From DATFPQ01 sp035264765 (GTDB taxonomy: Bacteria; Actinomycetota; Actinomycetes; Actinomycetales; Angustibacteraceae): a stretch of DNA of 37,139 bases. The notes beneath the pieces were generated by a model. The model saw nothing but the letters and a program-made list of their open reading frames with translations, was not told where the DNA came from and did not search any database. The stretch spans positions 1 through 37,139 of the forward strand of contig DATFPQ010000077.1 in the NCBI GenBank assembly GCA_035264765.1. The letters are read 5' to 3'. The position numbers were made by a program, and so were the translations under genes. Positions 32,776 through 37,139 of the stretch are shown piece after piece. How positions within the stretch are numbered: the first letter of the stretch is position 1; every line of letters starts with the position of its first letter.

Positions 32776-33502
32776 CGGTGCACAGCTCCTCCAGGTCGGA
32801 GACGACACGGTCGGCTCCGTGTTCGCGCAGGGCCGCCGCCTGCCCGACCCGGTCGACGCCTACGACGAAGCCGAAGCCTCCCGCCCGCCCGGCCTCGACG
32901 CCGGCGAGCGCGTCCTCGAAGACTGCGGCCTCGCGCGGGTGGACCGAGAGCAGCTCGGCCGCATGCAGGAAGGAGTCCGGCGCAGGCTTGCCCGCCAGGT
33001 GCCGCTCGCGGATCGTCACGCCGTCCACGCGCTGCTGCACATACTCGGCGAGGCCGGTCACTGCCAGCACGTCGGCCGTGTTCGCGCTGGACGAGACGAC
33101 CGCCGTCGCCAGACCCGATTGGACGGCCGCCCGCAGGTACCGCCGCGAGCCCTCGAACACGCGCACGCCGTCCTCGCGCACCCGCTCGAGGAAGATCTCG
33201 TTCTTGCGGTTGCCGAGACCGTTGACGGTATCGGCGTCCGGGGGGTCGTCCGGAGCGCCCTCCGGCACGGTGATGCCCCGGCTGGACAGGAACGCCCGAA
33301 CGCCGTCCTGGCGGGTGCGGCCGTCGACGTACTGGCGGTAGTCCGCTTCGGCGTCGAACGGCTGGAAGCCCTTGCCATCGCGCCGGCGCAGATACTCGTC
33401 GAACATCGTCTTCCAGGCGACCGTGTGCACGCTGGCGGTGTCCGTCAGGACGCCGTCCAGGTCGAACAGACAGGCCCGGACGCCCTCGGGAAGTCCCAGC
33501 AT
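32765..33502 (-). CDS. Beta-phosphoglucomutase-like HAD protein
   Basis: A 245-residue HAD-superfamily protein of the beta-phosphoglucomutase group. Motif I is FDLDGVLTDT (nucleophile Asp14 and acid/base Asp16). Cap-domain residues HTVAWK, motif II VVSSSANT, LAGKPAPDSF (lysine) and FEDALAGVEAG (acidic motif IV) follow. It would convert beta-glucose 1-phosphate, the product of the co-transcribed GH65 enzyme, to glucose 6-phosphate. ATG 33502 follows AGGAG with about 5-nt spacing. The frame stays open far upstream, but that DNA belongs to the intergenic region and to the antisense of other genes. Confidence 0.92.
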   Translation of the reverse strand: MLGLPEGVRACLFDLDGVLTDTASVHTVAWKTMFDEYLRRRDGKGFQPFDAEADYRQYVDGRTRQDGVRAFLSSRGITVPEGAPDDPPDADTVNGLGNRKNEIFLERVREDGVRVFEGSRRYLRAAVQSGLATAVVSSSANTADVLAVTGLAEYVQQRVDGVTIRERHLAGKPAPDSFLHAAELLSVHPREAAVFEDALAGVEAGRAGGFGFVVGVDRVGQAAALREHGADRVVSDLEELCTDDH

Positions 33503-33669
33503 CACCACTCCTGTCGCCGCTGGCGTCACCGTAGCCGCCCGAACCCGCCAACGGCACGTGCACACCAGCAGCGCCGTTGCACACGAGGAGCGCCAAAATC
33601 GGGGCGCCGGAGCGCGGATCGTGGCGTGGCTCGGGAGCAACGGCGTTGCTCGTGAGCAAACGGGAGGGC
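33503..33669 (-). promoter_or_regulatory. Repeat-rich leader of the GH65 operon
   Basis: It contains a perfect hairpin CAACGGC/GCCGTTG (33549-33555, 33573-33579). Two 17-bp direct repeats with a 19-bp period follow, TGCACACCAGCAGCGCC (33559-33575) and TGCACACGAGGAGCGCC (33578-33594). A perfect 17-bp palindrome GAGCAACGGCGTTGCTC is at 33635-33651. The last may be the terminator of the membrane-protein gene; the others sit where a sugar-responsive operator would be expected. No regulator gene is adjacent. Confidence 0.5.
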
Positions 33670-35010
33670 TCAGCGGGCGTCGCGCCGGCGCAGCTGGCGG
33701 CGGGGTACCTCGGCCACCTGCCGGGAGGTGTCGCGCAGCCGACCCACCGCCTGCGCGGTGCGCGAGCGCTGGCCGAGCTGGCGCTGCCACTGCTCGCGTC
33801 GGCGGTCGCGCTCGGCGAGGTCGAGCTCGCCCAGGACGCGCCCGACGGCGGCGAGCAACGAGCCGTGCAGCTCCCACTGGGTGCGGTCGTCGTGCGGGTC
33901 GACGAGCAGCAGCTCGGTCAGCATGGCCCGCGCCTCGCCGAGGGCCTCGAGCGCCGCCGCCAGCTTCACCGCCGCGGTCTGCTGGCCTGCGTCGGCCTCG
34001 ACCCGTGCCAGCGCACCGAAGGCGCGCAGCGCCGTGGCGATCTCGGTCAGCAGCGCGGCGAACGCGGCCCGTACGTCGGCGTCGTAAGGCATGACCGCGG
34101 CACCTGGATTGCCGTCCTTTCCAGCCGTTGCCGGGTCGACGCCGGGCTCCGTCATCCCACCGCCCACGGCGTCCGACACGGCGCGGAACAGCTGCCGGAG
34201 CGCGACGCCGCTGTGCTCGAGGGCGTCGAGGTCGCGGCGCAGCATCGGCAGCCGGTCCGTCGTGCCCACCGCACGGGGGTTGAGCCGGCGGCTGTCGCTC
34301 GCCTCGCTCAGGGCCCGGTCCGCGCGGGCGACGTACCGGCTCAGCCGGCGCACCTCCTCCAGCCACTCGTGGGTCTGGTCCGCCGACGTCGTCTCCGGCA
34401 GCTCGCGCGCCACCCGGTCGAGGACCTCGGCCATGCGCACGGCCACCAGCTCCACCGCCTCGCCGGCGGTGCGGGTCTGCACCGGCGGTGGGAACAGCAC
34501 GGTGGCGGCCACGCCCACCCCCGCGCCGATCAACGTCTCCACCACCCGGGACGCCGCGGCAGACCCGGCCGAGGAGACCCCCAGCACCAGCATCGCGCTG
34601 ATCGGGACCTCCAGCAGGTGCTCTCCGAGCCGCAGCACCAGGCCGGTCACGATCGCCAGCGCGATGATCGTGCCGAGGCTCCACCAGGTGAGGTCCACGA
34701 GCGAGGACAGGACGACGGCCAGCACGACGCCGGACGTGACCGCGAGCACGCGGCGCAGCCCGGTGGTCAGCGTGGCGAACAGGCTGACCTGGACGACGAG
34801 GAGCGCGGTCAGCGGGCCGGTGAGCGGCTGGGTGTGCGGGAACACCAGCCGGGCGACGACGTAGGCCAGAACCGCGGGCACCGTGAGCCGCATCGTCCGC
34901 CAGGCGGCCGCTCGGCCGCGGCGCCGCACCCGGTCGGCGAACCGGACGGCGGCGCGACGCAGTGCGGCCGTCCCGTGCTGAGGCCAAGCGGCTCCTCGAA
35001 CCCACGCCAT
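33670..35010 (-). CDS. FUSC/aromatic-acid-exporter-like membrane protein
   Basis: A 446-residue protein. The N-terminal half (about 35-190) has about five to six membrane helices resembling a FUSC/ArAE domain (LTVPAVLAYVVARLVFPHTQ, LTALLVVQVSLFATLTTG, IGAGVGVAATVLFPPP). The C-terminal half is soluble and helical. Relatives are proposed efflux proteins for aromatic acids. The start is uncertain: ATG 35010 has a GGAGG too close to it to be ideal, and an ATG at the first helix (34893) is also possible. It diverges from the AGE-family gene. Function here is not established. Confidence 0.78.
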   Translation of the reverse strand: MAWVRGAAWPQHGTAALRRAAVRFADRVRRRGRAAAWRTMRLTVPAVLAYVVARLVFPHTQPLTGPLTALLVVQVSLFATLTTGLRRVLAVTSGVVLAVVLSSLVDLTWWSLGTIIALAIVTGLVLRLGEHLLEVPISAMLVLGVSSAGSAAASRVVETLIGAGVGVAATVLFPPPVQTRTAGEAVELVAVRMAEVLDRVARELPETTSADQTHEWLEEVRRLSRYVARADRALSEASDSRRLNPRAVGTTDRLPMLRRDLDALEHSGVALRQLFRAVSDAVGGGMTEPGVDPATAGKDGNPGAAVMPYDADVRAAFAALLTEIATALRAFGALARVEADAGQQTAAVKLAAALEALGEARAMLTELLLVDPHDDRTQWELHGSLLAAVGRVLGELDLAERDRRREQWQRQLGQRSRTAQAVGRLRDTSRQVAEVPRRQLRRRDAR

Positions 35011-35120
35011 CCTCCGAGAATGACGCAGGGGTCTGGGCCCGCATCGGCCGCGGTGGCCTCGAACGGCTGACACCCCGCCGCACGGCTAGCCTGACCGCCA
35101 CCACCTGGAGCGGAGGCCGC

Positions 35121-36362
35121 ATGACACCACTCGCCCCTCGGGCCGCCCTGACCGCCGTCCCGCCGGAGCCCGCCGCGGAACGGCTGCTGCACGAAGCCGA
35201 CCGGCTGATCGGCTTCGCGCGCGGGTCGGTGCACCCGTCCGGCGGCTTCGCGATGCTCGACAACACAGGGTCTCCGCAGCTGGACGAGCCTGTGCACACC
35301 TGGCAGACCTGCCGGATGACCCACGTGTTCGCGATTGCCGCGCTGCTGGGGGACGACGATGCGCCGGCGCTCGTCGACCACGGCCTGCGGGCGCTCGAGG
35401 GCCGGCTGCGCGACGACGAGCACGGGGGCTGGTTCGCGTCCGTCGACGCGAACGGCCCGGCGGGCTCGACCAAGGAGGCGTACAGCCACGCCTTCGTGGT
35501 GCTGGCGGCCGCCAGTGCGACCGTTCTCGGCCGCCCCGGCGCCCGGGAGCTGCTGGACGAGGCGCTCGCCGTGCTGGGCGAGCGGTTCTGGGACGACGAC
35601 CGGGGCGCGATGGCCGACGTCTGGGACCGCACCTGGACCGACCTGGAGCCGTACCGCGGCGCGAACGCCAACATGCACACGGTCGAGGCGCTGCTGGCGG
35701 CGTCCGACGCGACCGGCGACGACCAGTGGCGCCGGCGAGCCCTGCGCATCACCGAGCTGCTGATTCACGGGTCGGCGCGCGAGCACGGCTGGCGGCTGCC
35801 CGAGCACTACGACGAGTCCTGGCGGCCGGTGCCGGAGTACAACACCGACGACCGGGCGCACGCCTTCCGCCCGTACGGCGTCACCCCCGGCCACCTGCTG
35901 GAGTGGTCGCGGCTGTGCCTGCACCTGCGCGCCGCTCTGGGGGACTCGGCGCCGGACTGGCTGGTGGACGACGCCCGCGCGCTGTTCGCCACAGCGATCC
36001 GCGATGGCTGGGCGGTCGACGGGCAGGACGGCTTCGTCTACACGGTCGACTTCGGTGGCAGTCCTGTCGTGCGTCAACGGTTGCACTGGGTGCTCGCGGA
36101 GGGGCTCGGGGCAGCGTCGGCCCTGGTGCGCGCCACGGGCGACGACGAATACGACGAGTGGTACCGCCGCTGGTGGGCGTACGCCGACCGGCACCTGCTC
36201 GACCGCGAGCACGGGTCGTGGCACCACGAGCTGGACCCGCAGAACCGCCCTTCCTCCGGCACCTGGTCAGGCAAGCCGGACGTCTACCACGCGCTGCAGG
36301 CGACGCTGATCCCGTTGCTGCCGCTCAGCCCGACGCTCGTCGCCGCGCTCGCGCAGAGCTAG
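35121..36362 (+). CDS. AGE-family sugar epimerase/isomerase
   Basis: A 413-residue (alpha/alpha)6-barrel protein of the N-acylglucosamine 2-epimerase family. Recognisable blocks are QTCRMTHVFAIAALLG, GGWFASVDANGP then KEAYSHAFVVLAAAS, GANANMHTVEALLAA, YGVTPGHLLEWSRL and WHHELDPQNRPSSGTWSGK. The set fits the aldose-ketose isomerase branch (YihS and mannose isomerases) better than true GlcNAc epimerases. ATG 35121 has GGAGG (35112-35116) four bases upstream. It would interconvert free hexoses such as mannose and fructose. It sits close to the GH65-HAD operon but is on the other strand. Confidence 0.88.
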   Translation: MTPLAPRAALTAVPPEPAAERLLHEADRLIGFARGSVHPSGGFAMLDNTGSPQLDEPVHTWQTCRMTHVFAIAALLGDDDAPALVDHGLRALEGRLRDDEHGGWFASVDANGPAGSTKEAYSHAFVVLAAASATVLGRPGARELLDEALAVLGERFWDDDRGAMADVWDRTWTDLEPYRGANANMHTVEALLAASDATGDDQWRRRALRITELLIHGSAREHGWRLPEHYDESWRPVPEYNTDDRAHAFRPYGVTPGHLLEWSRLCLHLRAALGDSAPDWLVDDARALFATAIRDGWAVDGQDGFVYTVDFGGSPVVRQRLHWVLAEGLGAASALVRATGDDEYDEWYRRWWAYADRHLLDREHGSWHHELDPQNRPSSGTWSGKPDVYHALQATLIPLLPLSPTLVAALAQS

Positions 36363-36459
36363 GGCGTCCCGTCGCGAAGCGGAAGTCCGCCTGCTGCCCG
36401 CGACGCGTGCGCGCCCCTGTGGTGGCGTGCGCCGGAGGCCAGCGCCACGAGGAGGCGGG

Positions 36460-36564
36460 TCACTCCTCGTCGTCCAGGCTGCGGACGTCCTCTGCGGTGA
36501 TCCGCTGGTCCGTGACGAGCACCGGGAAGCCGTCAGGGCGCTCCGACACGGTGTCGCGGTGCAT
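36460..36564 (-). CDS. Small ORF overlapping the ctaD stop (34 aa)
   Basis: ATG 36564 overlaps the TGA of ctaD (TGATG) and encodes 34 residues, MHRDTVSERPDGFPVLVTDQ and an acidic end. All but two codons end in G or C, as expected of coding DNA here, and the start-stop overlap is typical of a coupled gene. I recognise no family. It may be a small oxidase-associated or regulatory peptide, or a chance frame. Confidence 0.5.
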   Translation of the reverse strand: MHRDTVSERPDGFPVLVTDQRITAEDVRSLDDEE

Positions 36565-37139
36565 CAGCGGCGCCGGCCTCGCCCCGGTGCCTGTGGTGGC
36601 TCCTGGCCGGTGCCTTCGTGTTCGATGTCCGGCTCGCCGAAGACCTTGTCCAGGACGTTCTGGTCCGGAGTGGGTGCGTCGTGGTGGGCGACGTCGGGGT
36701 GGTGCAGGTCGAAGGCGGGGCGCTCGGAGCGGATCCGGGGTAGGACGACGAAGTTGTGCCGCGGCGGCGGGCACGAGGTGGCCCACTCCAGCGACGACCC
36801 GTAGCCCCACGGGTCGTCCACCGTGACGAGGGGGGCGGTGCGCCAGGTCTTCCAGACGTTGTAGACGAACGGCAGCGTGGACGCGCCGAGCAGGAACGCC
36901 CCGAGAGTCGAGAGCTGGTTCTCCCAGGTGAACCCCTCACCGGGCAGGTAGGTGGCGTACCGGCGGGGCATGCCCTCGACCCCGAGCCAGTGCTGGATCA
37001 GGAACGTGGTGTGGAACCCGACGAACAGCATCCAGAAGTGGATCTTGCCGAGGGTCTCGTCCAGCATCCGGCCGGTCAGCTTGGGCCACCAGAAGTAGAA
37101 CCCGGCGAACATCGCGAACACCACGGTGCCGAAGACCAC
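36564..37139 (-). CDS. ctaD: Cytochrome c oxidase subunit I, C-terminal part
   Basis: The gene runs off the right edge; 191 C-terminal residues are visible. They include the late membrane helices and loops typical of aa3-type subunit I: FAGFYFWWPKLTGRMLDETL, IHFWMLFVGFHTTFLIQHWL and GVEGMPRRYATYLPGEGFTW. A cytoplasmic tail follows (CPPPRHNFVVLPRIRSERPA) that is longer than in many bacteria and His/Asp-rich. It is the catalytic subunit of the proton-pumping terminal oxidase; the haem and copper ligands lie in the missing part. Confidence 0.95.
   Translation of the reverse strand: MVFGTVVFAMFAGFYFWWPKLTGRMLDETLGKIHFWMLFVGFHTTFLIQHWLGVEGMPRRYATYLPGEGFTWENQLSTLGAFLLGASTLPFVYNVWKTWRTAPLVTVDDPWGYGSSLEWATSCPPPRHNFVVLPRIRSERPAFDLHHPDVAHHDAPTPDQNVLDKVFGEPDIEHEGTGQEPPQAPGRGRRR

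Noticed and set aside
32765..35752. A 995-codon leftward open frame that includes the HAD gene
   Set aside because: Only the part after 33502 has HAD sequence and a ribosome-binding site. The rest is Arg/Pro/Ser-rich and antisense or out of frame to the FUSC-like and AGE-family genes, a common effect of high GC.
1..37139. CRISPR arrays, insertion sequences or prophage
   Set aside because: No regularly spaced repeats of CRISPR type, no transposase or integrase and no terminal repeats were seen. The only tandem repeats are the short 13-bp and 18-bp arrays already listed.

Overview
The window is high-GC DNA with GC-rich third codon positions and many GTG starts. It carries a two-domain PabB-PabC fusion, an ECF sigma factor with a zinc anti-sigma factor, an IdeR/DtxR-type iron box and a predicted SAM-I riboswitch followed by an actinobacterial cysteine-rich leader peptide. 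Together these point to an aerobic, free-living actinomycete. I cannot name the genus. No rRNA, tRNA, CRISPR array, transposase or phage gene was seen, so this looks like ordinary chromosome. Both end genes run off the window.

Region by region. 1-3750: the 3' part of a large secreted repeat protein with ASH-type beta-sandwich domains, closed by a strong terminator. 3803-6857: an RsbQ-like hydrolase, an RsbP-like PAS-GAF-PP2C-ATPase protein and a STAS antagonist, packed head to tail as a general-stress signalling module. 6877-9291: leftward genes for a phytanoyl-CoA dioxygenase-like enzyme, a TauE/SafE permease and a Tat-exported GlcG/HbpS-like protein. 9422-11035: an FAD monooxygenase. 11069-12871: PabBC for p-aminobenzoate. 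12913-15201: a membrane GGDEF-EAL protein. 15281-15962: bfd-bfr behind an iron box. 16037-19585: two tandem paralogous multicopper oxidases, each with a related upstream control region and a related terminator, followed upstream by a LuxR-type regulator (19912-20637).

20844-24625 holds an M15 peptidase, two poorly understood proteins and a maleate-isomerase-family protein with a 13-bp tandem repeat at its promoter. 24877-25800 is the most unusual unit: a promoter, a SAM-I-type riboswitch, a cysteine-containing leader peptide and a flavin reductase, which predicts control of a flavin reductase by sulfur status. 25970-27933 encodes a Mut7-C protein and a GlgC-like enzyme. 28003-30358 is a self-contained ECF operon: a SigL-like promoter, a secreted protein, a Rieske lipoprotein, the sigma factor (probably starting at CTG) and its membrane anti-sigma factor.

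30421-33502 pairs a GH65 phosphorylase with a beta-phosphoglucomutase-like HAD protein, a coherent route from a disaccharide to glucose 6-phosphate. It is followed by a FUSC-like membrane protein and an AGE-family sugar epimerase/isomerase. The window ends in the 3' part of ctaD (cytochrome c oxidase subunit I), with a small overlapping downstream ORF.
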